Source of the DNA: a virus
Strand: one strand, 5' to 3'
Length of the DNA stretch: 25,716 nt
IMG/VR virus record: IMGVR_UViG_3300012919_000034
Coordinates: 1 to 25,716 of that record
Below the pieces are notes generated by a model. It had not been told where the DNA came from, did no database searches, and saw only the letters and a list, made by a program, of their open reading frames with translations. Below are positions 5,885-13,983 of this stretch, piece by piece (position 1 is the stretch's first letter; every line of letters starts with the position of its first letter). The translations under genes were made by a program, and so were the position numbers.

Positions 5885-6454
5885 ATGAGTGATGTGTTTT
5901 CACTATTCGAAGAAGAGGCAGCTGACCCTCAAGCATTTAATAAAGTTAGCGAAGGAGAGACTTCAAAACTCTCTTCATTAATTAGGCAATCAATCGATCT
6001 TGGTAAAGAGGTCGAGCTTGCTGAAAAACATCTAAAAGACTTACAACAAAGAAAAAGAACTGTTGATGAGGAAGATATTCCATCATTAATGGATCAACTC
6101 GGTGTTGAAAGTTTAACTGTTGATGGCAACAAAGTTTCCATAGATAAATATGTATCGGCTAGGATTCCTGACGATAGAAGGGAAGAAGCATTTAGCTTTA
6201 TTCGTTCTATTGGCGAAGGCGATATTATTAAGAACGAAGTTGTTGTCGGATTTGGTATGGGTCAAGATAATATAGCAGGATCCGTGGTTGATGATTTACG
6301 CAACAAGGGATTAGAACCTGCACAAAAGACACATATCCACCCAATGACATTGAGGACTTGGGCGAAGAACCGAATAGAAAAAGGCGATACAATAGACTTT
6401 GATCTGTTTGGTATTTATGTTGGTAACCGTGCAAAAATAAGGGGAGCAAAATAA
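5885..6454 (+). CDS. Conserved phage coiled-coil protein (189 aa)
   Basis: The N-terminus is acidic (SLFEEEAADPQ). Residues about 25-60 (SSLIRQSIDLGKEVELAEKH and onward) form a likely coiled coil that runs into EEDIPSLMDQLGVESL. The C-terminal half contains ARIPDDRREEAFSFIR and HIHPMTLRTWAKNRIEKGD, then LFGIYVGNRAKI. I recognise this order from marine phage proteins commonly labelled only as 'coil-containing'. They sit next to the gene for the SSB-like protein, as here. A perfect ribosome binding site AAGGAG (5873-5878) precedes the ATG, so strong expression is likely. Its stop shares one base with the next ATG (TAATG). A replication accessory role is inferred from context only. Confidence 0.75.
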   Translation: MSDVFSLFEEEAADPQAFNKVSEGETSKLSSLIRQSIDLGKEVELAEKHLKDLQQRKRTVDEEDIPSLMDQLGVESLTVDGNKVSIDKYVSARIPDDRREEAFSFIRSIGEGDIIKNEVVVGFGMGQDNIAGSVVDDLRNKGLEPAQKTHIHPMTLRTWAKNRIEKGDTIDFDLFGIYVGNRAKIRGAK

Positions 6455-7245
6455 TGAAAAGTGCAGTTGCGTCAAAGAAAGCTACAGATGTAGCAGTTCC
6501 TGATCTTTCATCTTTGTTAGAGGAAGAGGCAGGAGCAGGACTTGAGAGCTTTACAACAGAGGACATGCAGATACCTTTTATAAGGATACTGCAAGCTTTG
6601 TCTCCACAGTTGAACAAACAAGATAGTTTGTATATCAAAGGTGCTGAACAAGGCGATATCTTCAATACTGTATCACAACAAGTGTACAAGGCAGACGAAG
6701 GTATTACTGTAGTTCCTTGTTTCTTTGAGAAAAAGTTCTTGGAGTTTGCTTTAAGATCTACAGGTGGTGGTTTTATAAAAGAACTAGCATTTGACGATAA
6801 GGACATAACATTAGCAACAAGAGATGGTGCAGCCGAAATTTTACCTTCGGGTAACGAGTTGGTTAGAACCCATCAACATGTTGTTATGGCTATGGATAAT
6901 GAAACCAAGCTAGGTGCTCCTGCTATTCTTGATATGAAAAAGACACAACTAAAAGTGTCTCGTAGATGGAATACATTAAAGAATGGTATCAGATTACCTT
7001 CGGGTAAACCAATGCCGTTGTATGGAACTGCTTGGAATATTCAAACTATAGCAGAAAGTAATGACCAAGGTAGTTGGTATAACTACAAGGTTGAACGAGT
7101 CTATGATATCACGAAAGAAATAGAAGCGATGATGTTAGAGGCTAGAACTATGTATCAAAGCTTCAGAAAAGGGGAGATTAAAACGGCTTCTGCACCTGCT
7201 GATGAAATGCAGAGTGCACAGAAGGATGACGAAATACCGTTTTAA
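6454..7245 (+). CDS. Conserved phage protein with SSB-like acidic C-terminal tail (263 aa)
   Basis: The core segments MQIPFIRILQALSPQLNKQD (about 31-50) and EGITVVPCFFEKKFLEF, together with GAPAILDMKKTQLKVSRRWN, are familiar from phage proteins next to replication genes. The last eight residues, QKDDEIPF, copy the acidic, Phe-ended tip that bacterial SSB proteins use to recruit replication and repair enzymes (typically DDDIPF). This makes a single-stranded-DNA-binding or recombination-mediator role plausible, but I see no certain OB-fold signature. It overlaps the coiled-coil gene by one base, has GGGGAG (6441-6446) before its start, and is closed by a strong terminator. These facts suggest the two are produced together in quantity. 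Confidence 0.65.
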   Translation: MKSAVASKKATDVAVPDLSSLLEEEAGAGLESFTTEDMQIPFIRILQALSPQLNKQDSLYIKGAEQGDIFNTVSQQVYKADEGITVVPCFFEKKFLEFALRSTGGGFIKELAFDDKDITLATRDGAAEILPSGNELVRTHQHVVMAMDNETKLGAPAILDMKKTQLKVSRRWNTLKNGIRLPSGKPMPLYGTAWNIQTIAESNDQGSWYNYKVERVYDITKEIEAMMLEARTMYQSFRKGEIKTASAPADEMQSAQKDDEIPF

Positions 7246-7255
7246 TTGAAACAAA

Positions 7256-7293
7256 GTCGTGGCTGGTCCTCCAAGCCACGGCTCTTTTTTTTT
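7256..7293 (+). terminator. Strong intrinsic terminator
   Basis: GTCGTGGCT (7256-7264) pairs with AGCCACGGC (7274-7282) with one wobble, around a nine-base loop. It is followed at once by TCT and a run of eight further T (to 7293). It sits ten bases after the stop of the SSB-like gene, in the right place to separate that highly translated pair from the primase gene. Confidence 0.92.
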
Positions 7294-7303
7294 GGAGTGA
7301 AGA

Positions 7304-8842
7304 GTGAATTTAGCAGAAGAATTATTAGAAGCATTTAGTGGATTTAGTACGGCTCATGGGCAGACAGAAGTATCTCAAGAACGTACAGCAGGAAAACAGA
7401 AAGCAAAATCATTTATAGTAAGAAACCCTCTTACTTTAGAATTGATAGAAGGACACATCAACGGCAAAAAAGGTGTTGGTGCGATCCCAATAAACGAAGA
7501 AAACAAATGCAAGTTTGGTGCATTGGATATAGATCAATATCCGTTAGATCACAATAAACTAGTTGATAAACTAGCAGAACTCAAAGTACCATGTATCGTG
7601 TGCCGTAGTAAATCAGGTGGTGCACATATTTTTTTCTTTTTTAAGGATTGGATGAATGCTGGGGATTTTAGGGACAAGGCTGCTGAAATATCTTCTGCTC
7701 TTGGGCATGGTCGGTGTGAAATATTCCCGAAGCAGGAACAGATTCTTGTCGAGAGGGGGGATGTGGGTAACTTCATTAATCTGCCGTATTTTGACTCGAA
7801 TCAAACACTCCGTTATGCGATCCTCAAAAAAAGAACAAGCTATGTCGAGGCATCGCTCTCAGAGTTCATCAAGCAAATCCACAAAGTCAAAACGAGTCCC
7901 AAAGATTTTTTAAAATTACCGATAGGTGGACCTGTTGATTTGTTACCTAATTACATACCTTGTCTTAGAACCAAACTATCAATAGGTGTATTCGAGGGCG
8001 AAAGAAACAGAACTTTGTTTCATTTAGGTGTGTTTCTACAAAGACTTGATCCTGGTAATTGGAAAACAAAACTTGAAGAACATAACGTAAAAGATTTTAA
8101 TCCACCACTATCTGCATCAGAAGTTGTAGCCATTCAAAACACATTAGAGAAAAAAGAATATCAGTATCTTTGTAAAGAAGAGCCTATGTCTTCACATTGC
8201 AATCAGGGTGTATGTCGAACTATGAAATTAGGTATAGGTGCTACATCGATGCCAACAATAAGTGGCTTGTCTGTTATATTATCCGAGCCTAGATTGTGGT
8301 TTGTAGACATAGGTGGTCAGAGATTAGAGATAACCACAGAAGAATTACAAGCACCTCGTTTGTTCCAGCGAGCATGTATGGAACAATTAAAAGTCATGCC
8401 TCCTAAATTAAAAGATGCAGATTGGGAAACAACAGTTAATGGTTTGATGGAAAAGTGTAATGAAATACAAGTTCCCGAAGAGTTAACATACAAAGGTCAG
8501 TTTGTATCCATACTTGAATCTTACTGTACAGGTCGAGTTCAAGCACAGACTTTTGAAGAAGTTATGTTGGGTAAACCATATACTGAAGTAGAAGAAGGCA
8601 GAACATATTTTAGATTAGACTCATTGATGGAGTTCATGCGACAGAAAAAATTTGATAGTTATACGAGAGCACAAGTACAAGAAAGGCTCAAAGAGATAAA
8701 CAACGAAGAAAGTTCTATCGTAAAAAAATTTAAAACATCAGCAGGTAAATGGAAGTCAGTTAGAGTTTGGTGGATACCAGAGTTTGTTTCTGAAGTAGAA
8801 ATCGCAGACGTAAATATTGAAACAGAGGAGGCTCCGTTCTAA
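7304..8842 (+). CDS. Archaeo-eukaryotic-type primase (TOTE-like AEP)
   Basis: The protein likely makes the primers for phage DNA synthesis. The catalytic core is visible as FGALDIDQY with the metal-binding pair Asp75 and Asp77, then CRSKSGGAHIFFFF with His108, then EIFPKQ (139-144) and GNFINLPYF (155-163). This order matches the primase domain of TOTE-type archaeo-eukaryotic primases. After it comes FEGERNRTLFHLGVFLQRL (about 230-248) and a Cys cluster with Cys290, Cys299 and Cys304, plus Cys220 upstream. This cluster could hold zinc or an iron-sulfur centre. The start is GTG at 7304, chosen because GGAG (7294-7297) lies six bases before it and no ATG is near. The stop overlaps the next ATG by one base. 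Confidence 0.85.
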   Translation: MNLAEELLEAFSGFSTAHGQTEVSQERTAGKQKAKSFIVRNPLTLELIEGHINGKKGVGAIPINEENKCKFGALDIDQYPLDHNKLVDKLAELKVPCIVCRSKSGGAHIFFFFKDWMNAGDFRDKAAEISSALGHGRCEIFPKQEQILVERGDVGNFINLPYFDSNQTLRYAILKKRTSYVEASLSEFIKQIHKVKTSPKDFLKLPIGGPVDLLPNYIPCLRTKLSIGVFEGERNRTLFHLGVFLQRLDPGNWKTKLEEHNVKDFNPPLSASEVVAIQNTLEKKEYQYLCKEEPMSSHCNQGVCRTMKLGIGATSMPTISGLSVILSEPRLWFVDIGGQRLEITTEELQAPRLFQRACMEQLKVMPPKLKDADWETTVNGLMEKCNEIQVPEELTYKGQFVSILESYCTGRVQAQTFEEVMLGKPYTEVEEGRTYFRLDSLMEFMRQKKFDSYTRAQVQERLKEINNEESSIVKKFKTSAGKWKSVRVWWIPEFVSEVEIADVNIETEEAPF

Positions 8843-9108
8843 TGGAAATGTTAGTGGCTTTTTGTGTAATTTTTGTCGAACAGTGCAGATACAGAGGTGG
8901 AGATGCCTTGTGTAGCTTTTGGGAACCAGGAGTTGTGTATAAAACAAGGCAAGAATGTGTCGAAGGTAAAAAATTAATCGAAGAATATTTGGAAGAAGAA
9001 CTGTGGAGATTGTACCCAGAGGCAGTAAAGATAGATGCAAAAGGTGTATGTCCATTTGAAGTTAAAGATCCAACAGGTAGAAACAAGGGACAAGGTAATA
9101 GAAAGTGA
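8842..9108 (+). CDS. Small Cys-containing hypothetical protein (88 aa)
   Basis: The protein begins with a short hydrophobic stretch, MEMLVAFCVIFVEQC, too short and too early interrupted for a clear transmembrane helix but possibly a beta strand or weak signal. Five Cys residues are spread along it, including CVEGKKLIEEYL and KGVCPFEV near the end. The body is acidic and helical. Its start ATG overlaps the primase stop and its own stop overlaps the GTG of the helicase gene (GTGA). I recall small marine-phage proteins with a hydrophobic strand at the start and a 'vCPF/YCKP'-type ending, of unknown role. Confidence 0.6.
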   Translation: MEMLVAFCVIFVEQCRYRGGDALCSFWEPGVVYKTRQECVEGKKLIEEYLEEELWRLYPEAVKIDAKGVCPFEVKDPTGRNKGQGNRK

Positions 9109-10646
9109 CAAAAGAGATTACAATTTTTGGGCCACCAGGCACAGGAAAAACAACAACTTTAATTGATTTAGTCAAGAATAGAATAAAACTTGGTGGAGAT
9201 CCAAACAAGATAGCATTCATGTCTTTCAGTCGTAAAGCTGCAACAGAGGCAAGAGATCGTGCTATGGGAGAGTTAAATTTAAATGCAGATCAAATGTCGT
9301 ATTTTAGAACATTACACTCACTAGCATTCACTTGGATGGGTTTGACTACGAGACAAGTTTTCAAGGGATCTGATTATAACGAATTAGGAAAACTAGTTGG
9401 GTTGGAGTTTAGGACTAATCCTACTGTTGGTTTAGAAGATGGACCTTTGTTTCAGATAGGTGCAGGTGGCGACAGATATATGTCTATTATTCAGATGGCT
9501 CGTGTTAGAGAGGTCACACTAGAACAACAATTCAATGATACTTGGGATCATACTTTACATTGGCAACAGCTTAAAATTTTAGACAAAGCTTATACCGATT
9601 ACAAAACAGCAAAAGATAAATTAGATTTTGTTGATATGATAGAAAAATTTATACGAGAAGGATCTAGTCCAAAGTTTGATTTATTAATTATAGATGAAGC
9701 ACAAGACTTAGCACCTCTGCAATGGAGAATGGTAAAAGAAGTTTTAGTGCCAAACTCAGAGTCTGTGTATTATGCAGGAGATGACGATCAAGCTATATAC
9801 TCTTGGATGGGTGTTAGGATAGAAGATTTTTTAGGTTCAAGTAAAAATAAAATGATTTTAGAAGAATCGTACAGAGTTCCAAATGTTGTTCATGAATTTT
9901 CACAAAACTTAATAAAGAAACTTTCTCTTAGACAACTTAAAAAGTGGAAACCCACTAGTAAAGACGGCACGATAACTTGGCATAGAGATATTTTAGACGT
10001 TGATATGACTAATGGCGAATGGCTGATACTTGCAAGAACAAATTACATAGCAAACAAAGTTTGTGTTCGTATGAAAGAAGAAGGCTATCTTTATTGGAGA
10101 GAAGGCACAGGTTGGTCTATATCTCCAAATGTATTAAATGCTATAGAGTTGTGGCTTAAGTTACAACGAGGAGCATCAGTTCCTGCTGATTTGTTAAAAC
10201 CTTTTTCAAAATTAATTAATCCTAAATATATAACAAAAGCAGGTAGAAAGTTGATGTATTCTTTAGCAGACGTTAACAGCGAAAGACCCCCAGACGAGGG
10301 ATACTCATTAGGAAACTTAGAAAGATTATGTGAGTTTACGGCAAATAATTTTGTGCCGTGGCAGAAAGTTTTAAGTGTATCAGATCAAGAAACAGCATAT
10401 ATCATGTCTGTTAGAAGACGAGGAGAAAAGATATTAACAGGTAGTCCAAGGATTAGAATATCTACAATACACAAAGCAAAAGGTGGAGAGGCAGATAATG
10501 TAGCCGTTTTATTAGATTCCACAAAGGCTTGCGTAGAAAGTTTAGACCAGGACTCCGAGATCAGAACTTTCTATGTGGGCATAACTCGTGCTAAAAAAAC
10601 ACTGCATCTAATAGAATCAACAACAAAATACAGGTTTGAAATATGA
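9105..10646 (+). CDS. UvrD/Dda-like superfamily 1 DNA helicase
   Basis: The product is an ATP-dependent helicase of superfamily 1, 513 residues, shorter than bacterial UvrD (about 720). Motifs appear in order: Walker A GPPGTGKTT (9-17), motif Ia MSFSRKAATEARDR (39-52), motif II IIDEAQD (195-201), motif III AGDDDQAIYSW (224-234), motif IV EESYRVPNVV, motif V ISTIHKAKGGEADNV (about 457-471) and motif VI YVGITRAKKTLHLI near the C-terminus. The motif II-III pair is typical of the UvrD/Rep and phage Dda groups. It probably unwinds DNA ahead of the family A polymerase encoded two genes later. The start is GTG at 9105, overlapping the previous stop by four bases. Its own stop overlaps the next ATG. 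Confidence 0.92.
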   Translation: MTKEITIFGPPGTGKTTTLIDLVKNRIKLGGDPNKIAFMSFSRKAATEARDRAMGELNLNADQMSYFRTLHSLAFTWMGLTTRQVFKGSDYNELGKLVGLEFRTNPTVGLEDGPLFQIGAGGDRYMSIIQMARVREVTLEQQFNDTWDHTLHWQQLKILDKAYTDYKTAKDKLDFVDMIEKFIREGSSPKFDLLIIDEAQDLAPLQWRMVKEVLVPNSESVYYAGDDDQAIYSWMGVRIEDFLGSSKNKMILEESYRVPNVVHEFSQNLIKKLSLRQLKKWKPTSKDGTITWHRDILDVDMTNGEWLILARTNYIANKVCVRMKEEGYLYWREGTGWSISPNVLNAIELWLKLQRGASVPADLLKPFSKLINPKYITKAGRKLMYSLADVNSERPPDEGYSLGNLERLCEFTANNFVPWQKVLSVSDQETAYIMSVRRRGEKILTGSPRIRISTIHKAKGGEADNVAVLLDSTKACVESLDQDSEIRTFYVGITRAKKTLHLIESTTKYRFEI

Positions 10647-10915
10647 AAAAGAATAGAAAATACTTTTTAGATGAGGCAGAGAAACTAATCAATGGACCGA
10701 GAGCCAAAGAATATGGGCCTGCTAAATTTAATCACGAAAGAATAGCAAAGATATGGTCTGTTATACTCGCTAGAGATGTGACAGCACAAGAAGTTGTAGC
10801 TTGTATGGTTGGTGTAAAATTAGCTAGACTAGCAGAAACAATAGAACATGATGATAGCTGGGTTGATATCATCGGATATGCTGCGTTAGGCGGAGAAATT
10901 ATAAATGACAAATGA
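10643..10915 (+). CDS. DUF6378-like small protein (90 aa)
   Basis: The protein contains EKLINGPRAKEYGPAKFNHE near residues 12-31 and ends in VACMVGVKLARLAETIEHDDSWVDIIGYAAL. This is the usual layout of the DUF6378 family of phage proteins, which combine an 'R..dYG...dnf.ria..w' start with a 'K.aRl......D...DiagYa' end. The all-alpha pattern with conserved Glu, Lys and Asp is reminiscent of the MazG-like nucleotide pyrophosphohydrolases, and a role in nucleotide clean-up beside the DNA polymerase is possible. That is inference. It overlaps the upstream helicase gene by four bases and the polymerase gene by eleven. Confidence 0.75.
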   Translation: MKKNRKYFLDEAEKLINGPRAKEYGPAKFNHERIAKIWSVILARDVTAQEVVACMVGVKLARLAETIEHDDSWVDIIGYAALGGEIINDK

Positions 10916-12815
10916 TCAATATCATTTTTTAGATCAAGATATAAAAGATATGTCTTGGGGTAACGTGGACTCTGATTGGACACCTCCTCAAAGTTTTCCT
11001 GATCTATCTCAATACGAAACAGTTTCTATAGACTTAGAAACTAAAGATCCCAAACTACTGACTCTCGGTCCTGGTTGGACAAGAAAAGATGGACACATCA
11101 TAGGAGTGGCTGTGGCTGCGGGAGAAAGTTCTTGGTATTTTCCTGTTGGTCATCAGTCTGGTAATTTACCAAAGAAGACAGTTTACAAATGGCTACAAAA
11201 ATTATGTGACAATGTGAACATAACAAAGATATTTCACAATGCTTTGTACGATTTAGGTTGGCTGCGAGCCGAAGGAATAGAAGTCAAGGGCAAGATAATA
11301 GATACCATGATTGCTGCACCTTTGTTGGATGAAAACAGAAGATGGTATAATTTAAACTCACTTGCTCGTGATTATCTTGGAGAATACAAAGATGAAAAGC
11401 TATTGAAGTCCGCAGCAGATGAGTTTGGTGTAGATCCAAAGTCTGGTATGTGGAAGTTACCACCTAGATATGTTGGTAAGTATGCTGAACAAGATGCTTT
11501 GATAACTTTAAAACTTTGGGATCTTTTGAAAAAGAAAATAACTCAAGATGAATGTTCTAGTATCTTTGAGTTAGAAACAAGTCTATTACCTGTTCTTTTT
11601 GAAATGAAAACAAAAGGTGTTCTTGTTGACATTGATAAAGCACAACAGACTAAAAAAGAATTAGTGAAGATAGAAGAATCACTTATACAAGAGATAGTCA
11701 AAGAAACTGGAGTTACGGTTGAGCCTTGGGTCGCCACATCTGTAGCAAAAGTCTTTGATGCTGTAGGTCTTCCTTATTCTCGCACAGAAAAGTCCGGGTC
11801 GCCCATGTTTACAAAACAATTTTTGTCTAATCAAACGCACCCTATTGCAAAGAAGATTATAAAAATTAGAGAGATAAACAAAGCCAATACGACTTTTGTT
11901 GATACTATTCTTGAACATTCTCATCAAGGCAGAATACATTGTGACTTTCACTCTCTTAGATCCGATGGTGGTGGAACTGTTACAGGTCGTTTTAGCTCAA
12001 GTAATCCTAACTTACAACAAATACCTGCGAGAGATCCAGAAATTAAAAAATTAATTCGTGGTTTGTTTGTACCAGAAAAAGGACACAAGTGGGGTTCTTT
12101 TGACTACGCATCGCAAGAACCAAGATGGTTGGTTCACTATTGTGCCACTCTGACGGGTATAGATAGACACCCACAGATAGATGATGTTGTTAAGATGTAT
12201 CATGAGGGCAATGCTGACTTTCATCAGATGGTGGCTGACATGGCAAATATACCTAGAAAACAAGCCAAGACAGTTAATCTTGGAATTATGTATGGTATGG
12301 GCAAGGCTAAACTTGCTAACGTCATGGACATAGATACAGACGAAGCCTCCAAACTTTTAGAAACATATAATGAAAGAGTGCCTTTTTTGAGATCGCTATC
12401 TGACAAAGCCATGAACCGTGCTTCGAGTACAGGTATTATTAGAACTTGGTTGGGCCGTAAATGTAGATTTGATATGTACGAGCCTGTGTCTTATGGATAC
12501 AACAAAGCTTTGCCAATGGAAGAAGCCATTGATGAGTATGGTGGTAAAGGTAGAGTCAGAAGAGCATTTACATACAAGGCTCTGAATAGATTGATACAAG
12601 GCTCGAGTGCTGACCAAACTAAGAAAGCAATGGTTGAATGTTACAAAGAAGGATTGTGTCCTATGTTGACCGTACATGATGAACTATGCTTCAACATCAA
12701 AAAACAAGAAGAAGTAGAAAAAATTAAGGACATTATGTGTAATTGTGTCCCAAATCTAAAAATACCCTTTGAAGTGGACGCAGAATTAGGCGAAAACTGG
12801 GGAGAAGTCGGCTAA
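10905..12815 (+). CDS. polA: Family A DNA polymerase with 3'-5' exonuclease domain
   Basis: The enzyme replicates the phage genome. The exonuclease domain shows Exo I SIDLETKD (Asp43, Glu45), Exo II HNALYDLGWL (Asn112, Asp116) and Exo III YAEQDALITL (Tyr193, Asp197), so proofreading should be active. The polymerase domain shows TGRFSSSNPNLQQIPARD (360-377), motif A SFDYASQEPR with Asp400, motif B RKQAKTVNLGIMYG (451-464) and motif C VHDEL (590-594). At 636 residues it lacks the 5'-3' exonuclease of bacterial Pol I. The residue equal to E. coli Phe762 is Leu459. No extra zinc-finger insertion, as described for the HMO-2011 type marine phages, is visible. The ATG at 10905 overlaps the upstream gene by eleven bases. 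Confidence 0.95.
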   Translation: MTNDQYHFLDQDIKDMSWGNVDSDWTPPQSFPDLSQYETVSIDLETKDPKLLTLGPGWTRKDGHIIGVAVAAGESSWYFPVGHQSGNLPKKTVYKWLQKLCDNVNITKIFHNALYDLGWLRAEGIEVKGKIIDTMIAAPLLDENRRWYNLNSLARDYLGEYKDEKLLKSAADEFGVDPKSGMWKLPPRYVGKYAEQDALITLKLWDLLKKKITQDECSSIFELETSLLPVLFEMKTKGVLVDIDKAQQTKKELVKIEESLIQEIVKETGVTVEPWVATSVAKVFDAVGLPYSRTEKSGSPMFTKQFLSNQTHPIAKKIIKIREINKANTTFVDTILEHSHQGRIHCDFHSLRSDGGGTVTGRFSSSNPNLQQIPARDPEIKKLIRGLFVPEKGHKWGSFDYASQEPRWLVHYCATLTGIDRHPQIDDVVKMYHEGNADFHQMVADMANIPRKQAKTVNLGIMYGMGKAKLANVMDIDTDEASKLLETYNERVPFLRSLSDKAMNRASSTGIIRTWLGRKCRFDMYEPVSYGYNKALPMEEAIDEYGGKGRVRRAFTYKALNRLIQGSSADQTKKAMVECYKEGLCPMLTVHDELCFNIKKQEEVEKIKDIMCNCVPNLKIPFEVDAELGENWGEVG

Positions 12816-12884
12816 CCTACCTATTATAATCGTGGAAAAACAAAGGTATTTCTAAGGTATAATCACACACGGACATATCGTTTC

Positions 12885-12918
12885 GGCTCTGTGTGGCGAT
12901 CTGAGAGCCTAATTTTTT
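12885..12918 (+). terminator. Intrinsic terminator at the convergence of the two gene blocks
   Basis: GGCTCT (12885-12890) pairs with AGAGCC (12904-12909) around a 13-base loop, followed by TAATTTTTT (12910-12918). It can end the + strand replication transcript after the polymerase gene. An alternative pairing of CACACA (12864-12869) with TGTGTG (12890-12895) would compete with it. The hairpin overlaps the stop codon of the - strand gene at 12909. On that strand no T-run follows, so it should work mainly in the + direction. Confidence 0.6.
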
Positions 12919-13091
12919 CGAACAGGCTTACAATATGCAGTAATTTTAGCTGTTTTGCCATCTAGCAGTGGAACATCGGGTTGATTGTTCAAACGTCTAG
13001 CAAAATACAAACAAGTATTAATATTTTCAAATCTTTGTGTCTGATCTACCACTCTTTCGTTGAGCATAAAGATCAGAAGAAACTCTATCAT
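12909..13091 (-). CDS. Small conserved phage protein (60 aa)
   Basis: The product begins with a hydrophobic stretch, MIEFLLIFMLNERVVDQTQR, followed by FENINTCLYFARRLN and ends GKTAKITAYCKPV. I recall 60-70-residue proteins with this layout at the end of late operons in marine podovirus-like phages, none with a known function. The hydrophobic part is only about ten residues long, which is too short for a standard membrane helix and makes a holin unlikely but not excluded. The start overlaps the stop of the upstream 213-residue gene by four bases (ATGA). The stop lies within the terminator of the opposing block. Confidence 0.65.
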   Translation of the reverse strand: MIEFLLIFMLNERVVDQTQRFENINTCLYFARRLNNQPDVPLLDGKTAKITAYCKPVRKN

Positions 13092-13729
13092 TCATCTTTT
13101 GCCTTCCAAAAGTATTCATCTGTATCTCCGAGTCTGAACTTTTGTCCATTCTCAACTTGATATATTTCTGTGCTAACTTTGAAATCTGGTTGCAATGGTT
13201 TATCTGGCGTAAGTGAATTATCGTAAACACGCATTCTATTGTTTGGATACAAACAAAATTGTCCGTTTTCTAATTCTATTATATTATGTGATTTATGTTC
13301 GGCTGGTTTTTCACTCGTAGAATAATCTATTGCATTTATATCTTCGTGATAATTATCAAGAGTGCATACATACGATCCTTTTAAAATACCATGATCCCTT
13401 GTATAAACTTCGAAGTCCATAGTTCCTATGAACTGTTTGCTAACTGCCACCACCCCATAATCCATGCAATTCCAAAACTGGAGATTATAAAGATCCATAT
13501 CTGGAGTTGGGGTCTGTGGTTTAACAGTAAAAGCACTAATAGGTAGTTTATCGTAAAGAGCACCATAGTCAGGCAGATAAGTTTCAAAATAAAAAGCTCT
13601 ACCTGGAATAGACTTTGCTGTAATCCAAACACCTTTTACAAACTCCCCATGACCATCTGCTCCATCTCTTAAATATTCTTTTCGCACCCATACATCTATG
13701 GAAGGTAAATTAACAACTAATGTAGACAT
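13088..13729 (-). CDS. Conserved marine-phage protein of unknown function (213 aa)
   Basis: The protein starts MSTLVVNLPSIDVWVRKEYL and contains PGRAFYFETYLPDYGALYDK, PDMDLYNLQFWNCMDYGVV, an acidic YTRDHGILKG segment and NGQFCLYPNNRMRVYDNSLT. These long conserved blocks match a protein I know from many marine podovirus-like genomes, where it sits near the endolysin and late structural genes and has no assigned role. Beta-rich composition with many Tyr and Phe residues suggests a folded globular domain. No membrane or signal segment is visible. It begins one base inside the stop of the HNH-like gene (TAATG), so it is part of the late transcript. Confidence 0.8.
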   Translation of the reverse strand: MSTLVVNLPSIDVWVRKEYLRDGADGHGEFVKGVWITAKSIPGRAFYFETYLPDYGALYDKLPISAFTVKPQTPTPDMDLYNLQFWNCMDYGVVAVSKQFIGTMDFEVYTRDHGILKGSYVCTLDNYHEDINAIDYSTSEKPAEHKSHNIIELENGQFCLYPNNRMRVYDNSLTPDKPLQPDFKVSTEIYQVENGQKFRLGDTDEYFWKAKDE

Positions 13730-13983
13730 TATGACTTTGGATTCTTCTTTCTTGCTTTTTTGGTTCTTGGATATGATCTGTTCTTGGAAGCAGATACGAC
13801 TTTTAATTTACTTTTTTTGTTTAAAGCATTACCACCAACATGATGTACATCTTTACCATCGCCCTTTTTAACTTTACCCTGACGCATCATTTTTCTACGA
13901 GCTAAGTTTCTATTTGCTCGTTTCTTTCTGCGAGATTTGGGTTCAATTTCATATTCTCGTTGATAGTTTCTTTTGTATGACAC
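13729..13983 (-). CDS. HNH-like small basic protein (84 aa)
   Basis: The sequence is extremely rich in Lys and Arg. Its centre, KVKKGDGKDVHHVGGNALNK (residues 37-56), followed by SKLKVVSASKNRS, has the beta-beta-alpha spacing of HNH nucleases: a His pair (47-48), Asn55, a Leu-Val strand and a terminal Asn-Arg. Phage HNH proteins of this compact kind may nick DNA during packaging or may be inactive relatives. I cannot tell which. The start is GTG at 13983, overlapping the TAG stop of the endolysin gene by one base, with AAAAGG placed correctly before it. Assignment rests on pattern only. Confidence 0.6.
   Translation of the reverse strand: MSYKRNYQREYEIEPKSRRKKRANRNLARRKMMRQGKVKKGDGKDVHHVGGNALNKKSKLKVVSASKNRSYPRTKKARKKNPKS

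Noticed and set aside
6228-6806. 192-codon - strand frame opposite the coiled-coil and SSB-like genes
   Set aside because: It spans two well-supported + strand genes with perfect ribosome binding sites. The translation shows no domain-like pattern.
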